From Flavobacterium aeripolare (lineage in GTDB: Bacteria; Bacteroidota; Bacteroidia; Flavobacteriales; Flavobacteriaceae), in assembly GCF_013294025.1 (NCBI RefSeq), contig NZ_JABSNL010000009.1, positions 163,966 through 210,236 on the forward strand: a stretch of DNA of 46,271 nt, given 5' to 3'. A program made the translations under genes and the position numbers. Shown in pieces: positions 15,964-23,927 of this stretch. The notes below the pieces were generated by a model, which was not told the origin of the DNA, did not search any database, and saw only the letters and a list, made by a program, of their open reading frames with translations. Every line of letters begins with the position of its first letter. Position 1 is the stretch's first letter.

Positions 15964-16344
15964 TTACTTGTAAAAAACATTTTTTAATTTCCAACTAATA
16001 CCTATAAAAACCAATTGGACAGGTAAACGTACCAACGCTGCTTCATGACTACCGATTGCTGGTGTGCTCGAAAAAACATCCCATATATGTGTAGGTAAAA
16101 AAGCTAGCATTAATAGTAATAATAATAGCGACCCTATTCCAGCTGTTTTATTTGCTAATAATAGCAATCCTATTGCTATTTCTATAACTCCTGAAATGTA
16201 AATTACTGCTGCCTTAAAAGGTAAAAACGCAGGTACAAATGGATTGTAGAAATCGGTATTTAAAAAGTGCTGTACACCTCCATATACCATAAATGCAGCC
16301 ATAAGATACCTTATTACTGTCCAAAATATTTTTGCTTTTCCCAT
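15964..16344 (-). CDS. DoxX-family membrane protein
   Basis: 126 aa from MGKAKIFWTVIRYLM. Four hydrophobic segments (about 7-26, 43-63, 67-87, 100-118) and the typical VYGGVQHFLNTDFY and SGVIEIAIGLLLL motifs of DoxX-like proteins, which sit in the inner membrane and are linked to thiol or quinone redox functions in some species. The reading frame extends to 16398, but that ATG lies upstream of the -7 box and inside the operator, so 16344 is the start. First gene of the DoxX-TetR operon. Confidence 0.88.
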   Translation of the reverse strand: MGKAKIFWTVIRYLMAAFMVYGGVQHFLNTDFYNPFVPAFLPFKAAVIYISGVIEIAIGLLLLANKTAGIGSLLLLLLMLAFLPTHIWDVFSSTPAIGSHEAALVRLPVQLVFIGISWKLKNVFYK

Positions 16345-16366
16345 CTTTTTTGATTGTTTTGAATCG

Positions 16367-16398
16367 CAAAGATACAATAAAAAAGAATGAACGTTCAT
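16367..16398 (-). promoter_or_regulatory. DoxX-TetR promoter with TetR-type operator
   Basis: Minus-strand -7 box TATCTTTG (16367-16374). The 12-bp perfect palindrome ATGAACGTTCAT (16387-16398) covers the expected -33 region. From memory, the Bacillus Bm3R1 (TetR family) operator contains this same core, GAATGAACGTTCAT. Binding here would block polymerase. Confidence 0.75.
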
Positions 16399-16651
16399 AA
16401 ATTTAATGATTTGTATGCAATTTAGATTTTACTATAATGCACAGCATTCAAAGTTACTACATTGAATTCTTTAAACAATTCTTTGTTTAGCTGTTACGCC
16501 ACATTATACGCTTTATATTGGATAAAATCGCCTGGAATAAACTAGTCTAAAAGCACCATAAACCAATACTTTTAGATACTAAAAAATAGCATTCTTGATA
16601 TCAAAAAATAAATTATCGACCCTATACATAAGTTAATATTGTGTTAAGTTT
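16399..16651. other. Divergent intergenic region without a gene
   Basis: Part of the about 365-nt spacer between the divergent DoxX and TetR-efflux operons. AT-rich; nothing recognisable beyond the operator elements at either end. Confidence 0.5.
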
Positions 16652-16690
16652 AATTTAAACAACTGTTTAATTTAAACAGTTGTTTAAATT
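16652..16690. promoter_or_regulatory. 39-bp perfect palindrome: double TetR operator of the efflux operon
   Basis: 19-bp arms around a central T (16671). Each half is itself a dyad of the form TTAAACA-NN-TGTTTAA (16655-16670 with NN=AC; 16669-16690 with NN=GT), centres 17 bp apart. The right dyad overlaps the -7 box TAAATTTG (16685-16692), so a bound repressor would occlude the promoter of the 16710 gene. Confidence 0.8.
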
Positions 16691-16692
16691 TG
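16685..16692 (+). promoter_or_regulatory. -7 box (TAAATTTG) of the efflux operon
   Basis: Exact TAnnTTTG match, 17 nt before the ATG at 16710 and partly inside the palindrome. Confidence 0.65.
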
Positions 16693-16709
16693 TACTATAA
16701 ATTAATACT

Positions 16710-17342
16710 ATGTCTAACACAACTGATTTAAACGATAAGCAAATTCAAATATTACATGTAGCAGAAATGCTGTTTGCTGATAAAGGATTTGACGGAACAT
16801 CAATTAGAACAATTGCAAAGGAAGCCAAGATTAATATTGCCATGGTTTCTTATTATTTTGGATCTAAAGAGCGTCTTTTAGAATCTTTGATTCTCTACCG
16901 CACTAAGAATTTGAAAGAATCAATTGGCAGCTTGGTAACTGATGATAGCCCTCCATTAGAGAAGATTAATAAGTTAATCACCATTTACATACATCAAATT
17001 AATGCTAATAAAGGGATATACCGAATCTTACATTTTGAAATTGCTAGTAAAAAGAGAGATCTAAATTTGAAAGCATTCACTGAATTAAGGAGAGGAAATT
17101 TAAAAACCTTAGCGCTAATTGTAGAAGAAGGGCAAAAACAAGGTGTTTTTCAAAAAGACATTGCAGTCGATTTAATGACACCCACAATTTTAGGTACTTT
17201 TTTTCATTTTCACATGAATAAAGACTACTTCGTAGACCTATTGAATTTGAACACTGATGAATTATACGACAATTATATATTAACCAACCTTACAAAACAC
17301 ATTCAACAAACAATAAAAGCACTTCTTATATATGAAAATTAG
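16710..17342 (+). CDS. TetR/AcrR-family repressor of the efflux operon
   Basis: 210 aa. HTH (about 12-58) with KGFDGTSIRTIAKEAKINIAMVSYYFGSK-type residues split by the recognition helix INIAMVSYYF. The C-terminal half is a helical ligand domain. First gene of a four-gene operon with TolC, HlyD and MFS genes; its stop overlaps the TolC ATG by 11 nt. The double dyad at 16652-16690 is the expected target, so the operon is probably self-repressed and induced by an efflux substrate. Confidence 0.94.
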   Translation: MSNTTDLNDKQIQILHVAEMLFADKGFDGTSIRTIAKEAKINIAMVSYYFGSKERLLESLILYRTKNLKESIGSLVTDDSPPLEKINKLITIYIHQINANKGIYRILHFEIASKKRDLNLKAFTELRRGNLKTLALIVEEGQKQGVFQKDIAVDLMTPTILGTFFHFHMNKDYFVDLLNLNTDELYDNYILTNLTKHIQQTIKALLIYEN

Positions 17343-18666
17343 TCAATTAATGCTTTTCGGAGTATTCTTAATGGGAACCTCCGCAATACAAGCGCAAGAG
17401 AAAACCAGTTTAACATTGAGCGAAGCGATACATTTGGCTTGGGAACAAAGCTCCCAAGTTTCATTAGCAGAAAGCAAAGTGATAACTAAAAAACAGGAGT
17501 TAAGAACGGTAAAAAACAACAGCTACCCAGATTTTAAAATCTCAGGACAGTACCAGCGTCTTACGGATGCCGATATTAATTTTAAACTCAACAATAGCGA
17601 CGGAAGCGCATCTACTACAGCTGCTCCCAGTGTAAACCAGTTAATGGTAGGGCAAGTTAATGCGAGCCTGCCTTTGTTTGCAGGTTTTAAAATTCAAAAT
17701 AGTATAAAAGCTTCAAACAATTTGTACGCTGCCGAAAGTGCAAATGCTTTGCAAACTAAAGAAAATGTTGCCATGCAAGTGGTGGATTTATATGCAAGCA
17801 TGTATAAAGCCGAGAAGACAGTGGAACTCTTAAAAGAGAATCAAAAAAGTGCAGAGCAACGTGTGACTGATTTTATTCAGCTAGAAAAAAACGGAATCAT
17901 CCCTCGCAACGACTTACTAAAAGCACAGCTGCAAGCTTCGAATGTTAAGCTGTCTTTAGCGAAGGCAACTAAAGATCTTAACATTGTCAACTTTCAATTG
18001 ATTACATTATTAAAATTAGATGCAGCGACAAAATTAACGATTAGAGAAAGTGACTTTGCTAATTTCCAAATGAACAATATCCCTACATCTGATGAAACAG
18101 CCGTGGCAAGTCGTCAAGATCTTGAGGCAATACGTTTACAGGAAAAAGCTAGTTTAGATTATGTAAAAGTGGCTAAAAGTGGCTACTACCCTGCCATTTC
18201 ACTTGTAGGTGGCTACACTGCTATCGATCTTAAGAATGTAATTACAGTGCAAAATGCAATGAACATAGGTGTGGGATTATCTTATGATTTAAGTGGAATT
18301 TTAAAAAACAATGCTACTGTAAAAGTTGCTGAGAGCAAAGCTACTGAGCTTAAAAAGCATGAAGAATTACTAACTGAGCAAATTAAAATTGACGTTCAAA
18401 GAGCTATCGAAGATTATGACCTTGCTTTAAAACAAGATCTTGTGTATACTGAAGCAGTTGAACAAGCTTCAGAAAATTATCGAATTTTAAAAGACAAATA
18501 CGATAACGGTCTCTCAGATACTAATGATTTATTAGAAGGCGATGTAGATCAATTAGAGTCAAAAATCAACAAAGCGTTGTCTAAGGCTAACGTTATTCAA
18601 AAATATTACGAATTGCTTACTGTAAGCGGACAATTAAATCAAACCTTCAATCTTTCAAAAATATAA
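17332..18666 (+). CDS. TolC-family outer membrane efflux protein
   Basis: 444 aa. Signal peptide (cleavage after AIQAQ, about residue 22). Two outer-membrane efflux repeats of long alpha-helical coiled coil and short beta strands: TLSEAIHLAWEQSSQVSLAESKV in the first half (shown in part as SEAIHLAWEQS) and LRLQEKAS-like helices in the second. NGIIPRNDLLKAQLQ and YDNGLSDTNDLLEGDVDQL are characteristic helix-turn segments. It should form the trimeric exit duct for the adaptor and MFS pump encoded next. Overlaps the TetR stop; 11 nt to the adaptor. Confidence 0.94.
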   Translation: MKISQLMLFGVFLMGTSAIQAQEKTSLTLSEAIHLAWEQSSQVSLAESKVITKKQELRTVKNNSYPDFKISGQYQRLTDADINFKLNNSDGSASTTAAPSVNQLMVGQVNASLPLFAGFKIQNSIKASNNLYAAESANALQTKENVAMQVVDLYASMYKAEKTVELLKENQKSAEQRVTDFIQLEKNGIIPRNDLLKAQLQASNVKLSLAKATKDLNIVNFQLITLLKLDAATKLTIRESDFANFQMNNIPTSDETAVASRQDLEAIRLQEKASLDYVKVAKSGYYPAISLVGGYTAIDLKNVITVQNAMNIGVGLSYDLSGILKNNATVKVAESKATELKKHEELLTEQIKIDVQRAIEDYDLALKQDLVYTEAVEQASENYRILKDKYDNGLSDTNDLLEGDVDQLESKINKALSKANVIQKYYELLTVSGQLNQTFNLSKI

Positions 18667-18677
18667 TCAGCATTAAA

Positions 18678-19757
18678 ATGGAAAAGAAAAAAACCAATAA
18701 AAAGTTTATCATTATAATTGTTTCCCTAGTTTTAGTAGGTGTCGTATACGGTTCATACAAATACATTCACTCTTTATCACACGAAACTACAGATGATGCT
18801 CAAGTAGAAAAGAACATGAACCCTATAATTCCTAGAGTTTCAGGTTATGTTTCTAAAGTGTATATAAAAGACAATGATTTTGTTAAAAAAGGAGATACGC
18901 TTTTTACTATCGATCAACGCGATTACAAATTAAAAATTGATGAGGCAAAAGCAGCATTGGCAGCAGCCGAAGGAAGTTTTGAAGTTTCTAAAGCTGATGT
19001 AGCTAGTGTTTCGTCTAGTGTATCTGTATCAGATGCCAATGCAAGATCTGCATCTGGAAATATCGAAACTGCAAAAATTAGATTAGGTAGAGCTAAAAGT
19101 GATTTTGCTCGTTATGAAAATCTATATCAATCGCACACTATCACTAAGCAACAATATGAGCAAGCACTAGCGGCAAAACAAGAAGCCGAAAGTCAAGTAC
19201 GCATCTTGCAACAACAAGAAAAAGCGAGTAGCTACCAAACCTCAGTTATAAAGGCAAAAGGGAATGTTACCAGCAAACAAATTGATGTTGCTGCAGCAAA
19301 TATTAAAAGAGCACAAGCCATGCTAGAAACAGCAGAACTTAATTTAACGTATACCGTAATTACTGCTGCAATTGATGGTCAAGTATCTAAAATTGATATC
19401 CAACCAGGGCAATTAGTACAACCAGGACAGTCTCTTTTTTATATTATCAATAATAATGAAGCTTGGATCATAGCCAACTTTAAAGAGACGCAATTAAATA
19501 AAATGGTAGCGGGACAAGTAGTAACTATTACAGTAGATGCTTATCCTGATTACGAATTCAAAGGTACGCTTACTTCATTTTCTCCAGCAACAGGATCACG
19601 ATTTTCTATTCTGCCTCCTGATAATGCTACAGGTAACTTTGTAAAAACAATTCAGCGTTTACCCGTAAAAATAAGTCTCAATGCTGACAATGATGTAGAT
19701 AAAATAAAACTATTGCGTCCAGGAATGAATGTGGATGTCGATGTACATATAAAATAA
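18678..19757 (+). CDS. HlyD/EmrA-type membrane fusion protein
   Basis: 359 aa. Single N-terminal TM (about 9-28) anchors it in the inner membrane. A split biotinyl-lipoyl domain is seen: IIPRVSGYVSKVYIKDNDF near 49-68 and AAIDGQVSKIDIQPGQLV near 231-250. A long coiled-coil hairpin lies between them (about 90-210), followed by the beta-barrel with NNNEAWIIANFKETQL. It bridges the MFS pump to TolC. It ends 1 nt before the pump gene, the usual EmrAB layout. Confidence 0.95.
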   Translation: MEKKKTNKKFIIIIVSLVLVGVVYGSYKYIHSLSHETTDDAQVEKNMNPIIPRVSGYVSKVYIKDNDFVKKGDTLFTIDQRDYKLKIDEAKAALAAAEGSFEVSKADVASVSSSVSVSDANARSASGNIETAKIRLGRAKSDFARYENLYQSHTITKQQYEQALAAKQEAESQVRILQQQEKASSYQTSVIKAKGNVTSKQIDVAAANIKRAQAMLETAELNLTYTVITAAIDGQVSKIDIQPGQLVQPGQSLFYIINNNEAWIIANFKETQLNKMVAGQVVTITVDAYPDYEFKGTLTSFSPATGSRFSILPPDNATGNFVKTIQRLPVKISLNADNDVDKIKLLRPGMNVDVDVHIK

Positions 19758-19758
19758 A

Positions 19759-21345
19759 ATGGAACAAGCACAAGGACAAGACGATTTAGTAGAATACGGC
19801 TTTAGAAGGGTTATTATTACAATAACTGCAGTACTTTGTGCACTGTTAGAGATTGTAGATACCACTATTGTCAACGTTGCGCTAACAAACATGAGGGGAA
19901 GCCTTGGAGCGACACTTACAGATGTAGCATGGGTAATCACTGCCTATGCGATTGCAAATGTAATTGTAATCCCCATGACGAGTTGGTTGTCACAACAATT
20001 TGGTAGACGTAATTACTTTGCCGTTTCTATCGTTATATTTACTGTGGCCTCCTTCTTATGCGGGAATGCAACAAATATTTGGGAGTTAGTCGCCTTTAGA
20101 TTTATTCAAGGTTTAGGTGGTGGTGCCTTATTAGTAACTGCACAAACTATTATTACAGAGAGTTATCCCATTGCAAAACGTGGTATGGCACAAGCTATTT
20201 ACGGTATGGGAGTAATTGTAGGCCCTACGTTAGGTCCGCCATTAGGTGGTTACTTGGTTGATAATTTTTCATGGCCCTATATTTTTTATATCAATATTCC
20301 ACTAGGGATTATCGCAACACTTTTAACGTTAAGTTTTGTTAGAAGCCCTAAATACGGAGAGAAATTAAAATCAAATCAAGTCGACTGGTACGGTATCATC
20401 TTATTAGCAACTTTTATTGGTTCGCTACAATTTGTATTAGAACATGGTCAACAAGACGACTGGTTTAACAATACTACCATTGTTGTTTTAAGTGTCACTT
20501 CATTTTTTGGATTAATTTTATTTATCTGGAGGCAACTTGTTTACAAGTATCCTATTGTAAATTTAAGTGTGCTTAAAGATGGGAACCTTCGAATAGGTAC
20601 TATAATGAGTTTTATTCTTGGTTTTGGTTTGTATGGATCAACATTAATTATCCCTATCTACACGCAGTCAGTCTTAGGATGGACTGCCACAGATGCTGGT
20701 TTATTATTGATTCCAGGCTCGATAACCACCGCTTTTATGATGCCTATTATTGGTAATCTAATTCAAAAAGGAGTGCCGCAAGGTTATATGGTGGGTGTTG
20801 GTTTCTTTGTATTCTTTATATTTACCTACATGATGCGTGATGCCATGACGCCAGATACTGGAGTCGAGCACTTATACTGGTCGTTGATTCTTAGAGGTGT
20901 TGGTTTAGGATTATTATTTGTCCCTATTACCACTTTATCCCTTTCGACTTTATCAGGTAAGAATATTGGTGAAGGAGCTGCATTTACAGGAATGATGAGA
21001 CAACTAGGAGGATCTTTTGGTATTGCAATTATTACCACTTTTATCACTCGTTTTAGTCAAGAACATCGTGTAAATCTAGTAGCTAATTTAAACGGTAGTA
21101 AATTCCAAGTTCAAGAACGCGTGCAGCTATTGCAACAAGGATTTATGTCTAAAGGTTTTACGACAAATGAAGCCTTGAAAAAAGCCTATCAAGCACTTGA
21201 TTATTCTGTTATGAAGCAGAGCACAGTGTTATCTTATATGGATATTTTCAGCTATTTAGGAATCATGTTTCTATGCTGTATCCCAATTGTTTTCTTTATC
21301 AAAAAAGGGAAAAATAAAATTAATCCTGCTGATGCAATGCATTAA
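19759..21345 (+). CDS. DHA2-family (EmrB/QacA-type) MFS drug transporter
   Basis: 528 aa with about 14 hydrophobic helices. Motif D1-like LEIVDTTIVNVALTNM in TM1, motif A-like QQFGRRNYF, RFIQGLGGGALLVTAQ, and antiporter motif C in GMGVIVGPTLGPPLGGYLVD. Proton-driven export of toxic compounds across the inner membrane, working with the adaptor and TolC protein of this operon. Last gene; a bidirectional terminator follows. Substrates cannot be predicted. Confidence 0.95.
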   Translation: MEQAQGQDDLVEYGFRRVIITITAVLCALLEIVDTTIVNVALTNMRGSLGATLTDVAWVITAYAIANVIVIPMTSWLSQQFGRRNYFAVSIVIFTVASFLCGNATNIWELVAFRFIQGLGGGALLVTAQTIITESYPIAKRGMAQAIYGMGVIVGPTLGPPLGGYLVDNFSWPYIFYINIPLGIIATLLTLSFVRSPKYGEKLKSNQVDWYGIILLATFIGSLQFVLEHGQQDDWFNNTTIVVLSVTSFFGLILFIWRQLVYKYPIVNLSVLKDGNLRIGTIMSFILGFGLYGSTLIIPIYTQSVLGWTATDAGLLLIPGSITTAFMMPIIGNLIQKGVPQGYMVGVGFFVFFIFTYMMRDAMTPDTGVEHLYWSLILRGVGLGLLFVPITTLSLSTLSGKNIGEGAAFTGMMRQLGGSFGIAIITTFITRFSQEHRVNLVANLNGSKFQVQERVQLLQQGFMSKGFTTNEALKKAYQALDYSVMKQSTVLSYMDIFSYLGIMFLCCIPIVFFIKKGKNKINPADAMH

Positions 21346-21354
21346 TATAAAAAT

Positions 21355-21397
21355 AAAACGCCGACATACTTTAAAAGTTTGTCGGCGTTTTTTTATC
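21355..21397. terminator. Bidirectional terminator between efflux operon and yaaA
   Basis: AAAACGCCGACA (21355-21366)/TGTCGGCGTTTT (21380-21391), with an inner ACTT/AAGT stem; T run on the plus strand, A/T arm for the minus-strand gene. Confidence 0.92.
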
Positions 21398-21411
21398 GTC
21401 TTTTAGAGAAT

Positions 21412-22170
21412 TTATCTTGTAAAAACCAAGTGATTATCCTTTGACAGATTGGCATCAAATTGATAGCCATCATAATTAAATCCCTTTAGATCATCAATTG
21501 TTTCGGCATTAGTATCAATAATGTAACGAACCATCATACCTCTCGCCTTCTTAGCATAAAAACTAATAATTTTTAATTTTCCATCTTTGTAATCCTTGAA
21601 ATCTGGCGTAATAACTGGTACTTTTAATTTTTTTACGTCCACTGCCGAAAAATATTCATTACTCGCCAAGTTTACAAAAAGCTCGTCGTCCTTTAACTCA
21701 CTATTTAAAGTTTTAGTCAGCGTTTCTTTCCAGAATTCATATAGGTTAGCTGCTTCCCCAACTGGAAATTTAGTTCCCATTTCTAAACGGTAGGCTTGCA
21801 TTAAATCTAAGGGTTTTAAAATTCCATACAAACCTGATAATATTCTCAATTTATCTTGCAGTACATCAATTTTTGAAACCGGAATACTGTATGCATCTAA
21901 ACCCGTATAAACATCTCCATCAAAAGTATAAATAGCAGGACGGGCATTTTCTATCGTAAAAGGTGTTTTCCAATCCTTGTTGCGTTCCCAATTTAAATCA
22001 GCCAGCTTATCAGAAATATGCATTAATTCAGAAAGTTCTTTGGGAGACTTTTGTTTCAATTCTTTTTGAATTTTTCTACTTTCTTTTAAAAATTGCCCTT
22101 CGGTAAATTTATCGGTTGGTAATTCTCTCTCAAATTCAAGTGATTTTGCTGGTGATATAACGATTTTCAT
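21412..22170 (-). CDS. yaaA: Peroxide stress protein YaaA (DUF328)
   Basis: 252 aa, family length. The N-terminus MKIVISPAKSLEFE, the central WNRNKDW-like segment (NWERNKDWKTPFT), PAIYTFDGDVYTGLDA, LSGLYGILKPLDLMQAYRLEMG and the end FNYDGYQFD are the family's conserved blocks. E. coli YaaA limits iron-dependent DNA damage under peroxide stress; the fold binds DNA. Single gene with its own -7 box TATTTTTG at 22201-22208, 30 nt upstream of the ATG. Confidence 0.95.
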   Translation of the reverse strand: MKIVISPAKSLEFERELPTDKFTEGQFLKESRKIQKELKQKSPKELSELMHISDKLADLNWERNKDWKTPFTIENARPAIYTFDGDVYTGLDAYSIPVSKIDVLQDKLRILSGLYGILKPLDLMQAYRLEMGTKFPVGEAANLYEFWKETLTKTLNSELKDDELFVNLASNEYFSAVDVKKLKVPVITPDFKDYKDGKLKIISFYAKKARGMMVRYIIDTNAETIDDLKGFNYDGYQFDANLSKDNHLVFTR

Positions 22171-22636
22171 AGGTCTGTCTTTCTATTTTCTTATTGCTTC
22201 CAAAAATACAAATTGTAAACCATAAATTCTGTTAAGCTCATTGAATTATACAATATCGCGATAAGAATTCTAGATACTTTCCATTTCAAAGTTTAGACCA
22301 TTTCCGCTTTCGCGAAAGCAAAAATGATGAAATTTATAAAAGTTTAAGGATACTTTGCGCTACTTTTTTATTCGAAAATTAATCAGAGAATACAAGTAAT
22401 AGCAGCTGTAAAAGAGAGGAAAATTAGTTCATAACAGCGAAACTATTTTAACGAAAGCAAAAAAACAACTGCCGCACATCGTATACATATTAACAAACAA
22501 TTAGCGATAAAAAAAACCGTATTTATTATCTTTGCAATAGCAATAAACGCAGGGCTTTGTTGGCTTTTTAAAAAAAAATTTTAAAGACAATACAAACCAT
22601 TAAGCACTTGCAATTACTCATTTAGAATTAAGATAC
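22171..22636 (+). promoter_or_regulatory. 466-nt divergent intergenic region with palindromic repeat and promoters
   Basis: No gene seen. It contains the minus-strand -7 box for yaaA (22201-22208), the 14-bp palindrome GCTTTCGCGAAAGC (22306-22319), which I recall as a very common repeat core in flavobacteria, and a plus-strand -7 box TATCTTTG (22527-22534) that would give the 22637 gene a leader of roughly 95 nt. The leader has an A/T-only hairpin near 22564-22588. Confidence 0.5.
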
Positions 22637-23632
22637 ATGAAAAATAATTTCAATACTATTCCCTTATCAATATTAGATTTAGCTGTTGTACTAGCAGAAA
22701 AAACGCCGGCACAAACTTTTAAAAACAGTGTTGCATTAGCTCAAAAAGCCGAATCATTAGACTATAAAAGATTCTGGCTATCTGAACATCATAATATGCC
22801 ACACATTGTGAGTTCGGCTACGTCTATTTTAATTGGCCATATCGCCGAAAATACAAAGAAAATCAGAGTTGGTTCTGGAGGAATTATGCTTCCTAATCAC
22901 GCTCCATTAATCATTGCAGAACAATTTGGAACGCTCGCTACACTCTACCCTGGAAGAATTGACTTAGGACTAGGACGAGCGCCAGGTACCGATCAATTAA
23001 CCGCTCAGGCATTGCAAAGAAATGATCAAGCGGCCTACCAATTCCCGAGTACGGTAGTCGAACTGCAAGAATACTTATCTCTTGAAAATAGTCATGCTGC
23101 AGTACGCGCCATACCGGGTGAAGGATTAGATATCCCCATTTGGATCTTGGGTTCGAGCACAGATAGCGCTAGATTAGCAGCTTCATTAGGTCTACCGTAT
23201 GCATTTGCAAGTCATTTTGCACCACAGCAATTACTGCAAGCATTATCGATTTATAGAGCTAATTTTAAACCGTCTGAATATTTAAAAGAACCGTACGTTC
23301 TCGCTTGTGTAAATGTTACCGCCGCCGAAACTAGTACCGAAGCTGCTGCGCTAGCTACATCAATGCAAAAAGTATTCTTAGGTATATTAACAAACGATAG
23401 AAGACCGCTGCAACCAGCAGATCCTAACTTTAAAGTTCCTGAAGAAGCAAAACAAGTTATGCAACAGTTTTTGCATTACTCATTTGTAGGCGACCCTACA
23501 GAAATCAAGTCTCAATTAGAAGATTTTGTAGAGCAAACTAATGTTGACGAATTAATGGTTGTCTCTCATATTTATGATTTTGACGCCCGCTTGAAATCAT
23601 ACGAAATCATTAAAGAAGCTCAAGAAAAGTAA
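22637..23632 (+). CDS. LLM-class flavin-dependent oxidoreductase (luciferase-like)
   Basis: 331 aa bacterial-luciferase-like TIM barrel. The N-terminus IPLSILDLAVVLAEKTP and the blocks RFWLSEHHNMPHIVSSATSIL (shown partly: WLSEHHNMPHI), RVGSGGIMLPNHAPLIIAEQFGTL (core GSGGIMLPNH), DLGLGRAPGTDQ, and WILGSSTDSARLAA mark the MsnO8/YhbW-like subgroup. It should use reduced flavin to oxygenate or oxidise an unknown substrate. Nothing suggests real bioluminescence: no luxAB partner or aldehyde-supply genes are near. Confidence 0.93.
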   Translation: MKNNFNTIPLSILDLAVVLAEKTPAQTFKNSVALAQKAESLDYKRFWLSEHHNMPHIVSSATSILIGHIAENTKKIRVGSGGIMLPNHAPLIIAEQFGTLATLYPGRIDLGLGRAPGTDQLTAQALQRNDQAAYQFPSTVVELQEYLSLENSHAAVRAIPGEGLDIPIWILGSSTDSARLAASLGLPYAFASHFAPQQLLQALSIYRANFKPSEYLKEPYVLACVNVTAAETSTEAAALATSMQKVFLGILTNDRRPLQPADPNFKVPEEAKQVMQQFLHYSFVGDPTEIKSQLEDFVEQTNVDELMVVSHIYDFDARLKSYEIIKEAQEK

Positions 23633-23663
23633 TTTACAAGATCAAAAACAGCTAGATCACTGC

Positions 23664-23680
23664 CTGTAAATAACTTACAG
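23664..23680 (+). other. Small hairpin in the 3' region of the LLM gene
   Basis: CTGTAA/TTACAG, 6-bp perfect stem, loop ATAAC; no T run. It precedes the larger structure at 23694. Confidence 0.4.
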
Positions 23681-23693
23681 AATTATTATATAC

Positions 23694-23765
23694 AAGCGCA
23701 ATACAATTTACAGGGTTCTCTACATTATAAACGGGAGCAATTGTAGATTTTATTGCGCTTTTTAT
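23694..23765 (+). terminator. Terminator-like nested hairpin, possible small RNA
   Basis: Perfect 10-bp outer stem AAGCGCAATA (23694-23703)/TATTGCGCTT (23751-23760) followed by a T run. The 47-nt enclosed region holds a 6-bp stem TCTACA (23719-23724)/TGTAGA (23742-23747) and a competing pairing ACAATT (23703-23708)/AATTGT (23739-23744). It ends the LLM transcript and is larger than the other terminators here. Confidence 0.6.
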
Positions 23766-23831
23766 ATGATTTAATATCAAGTTTGCCTTAATAATTACCG
23801 TATTAAAGAGGCTATTTTCTAACATTTTGCC

Positions 23832-23839
23832 TATTTTTG
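23832..23839 (+). promoter_or_regulatory. -7 box (TATTTTTG) for nhaA
   Basis: Exact TAnnTTTG match; predicts a leader of about 80 nt before the ATG at 23928. Confidence 0.45.
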
Positions 23840-23927
23840 TAAATCGGGCTATTACGTCCAAAAAAATAGTACAAACAGACATAATTTGTCACCTAAAATA
23901 CAGAGAACCGTGCACGTGAAAAGAAAA

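Noticed and set aside
22637..23632. Bioluminescence (lux) locus
   Set aside because: The gene is a luciferase-like fold member of the MsnO8/YhbW type; no luxAB pair or fatty-acid reductase genes are nearby.
23652..23882. Minus-strand open frame of 76 codons between the LLM gene and nhaA
   Set aside because: It overlaps the terminator-like hairpin and the nhaA promoter, has no start signal and no recognisable protein feature.
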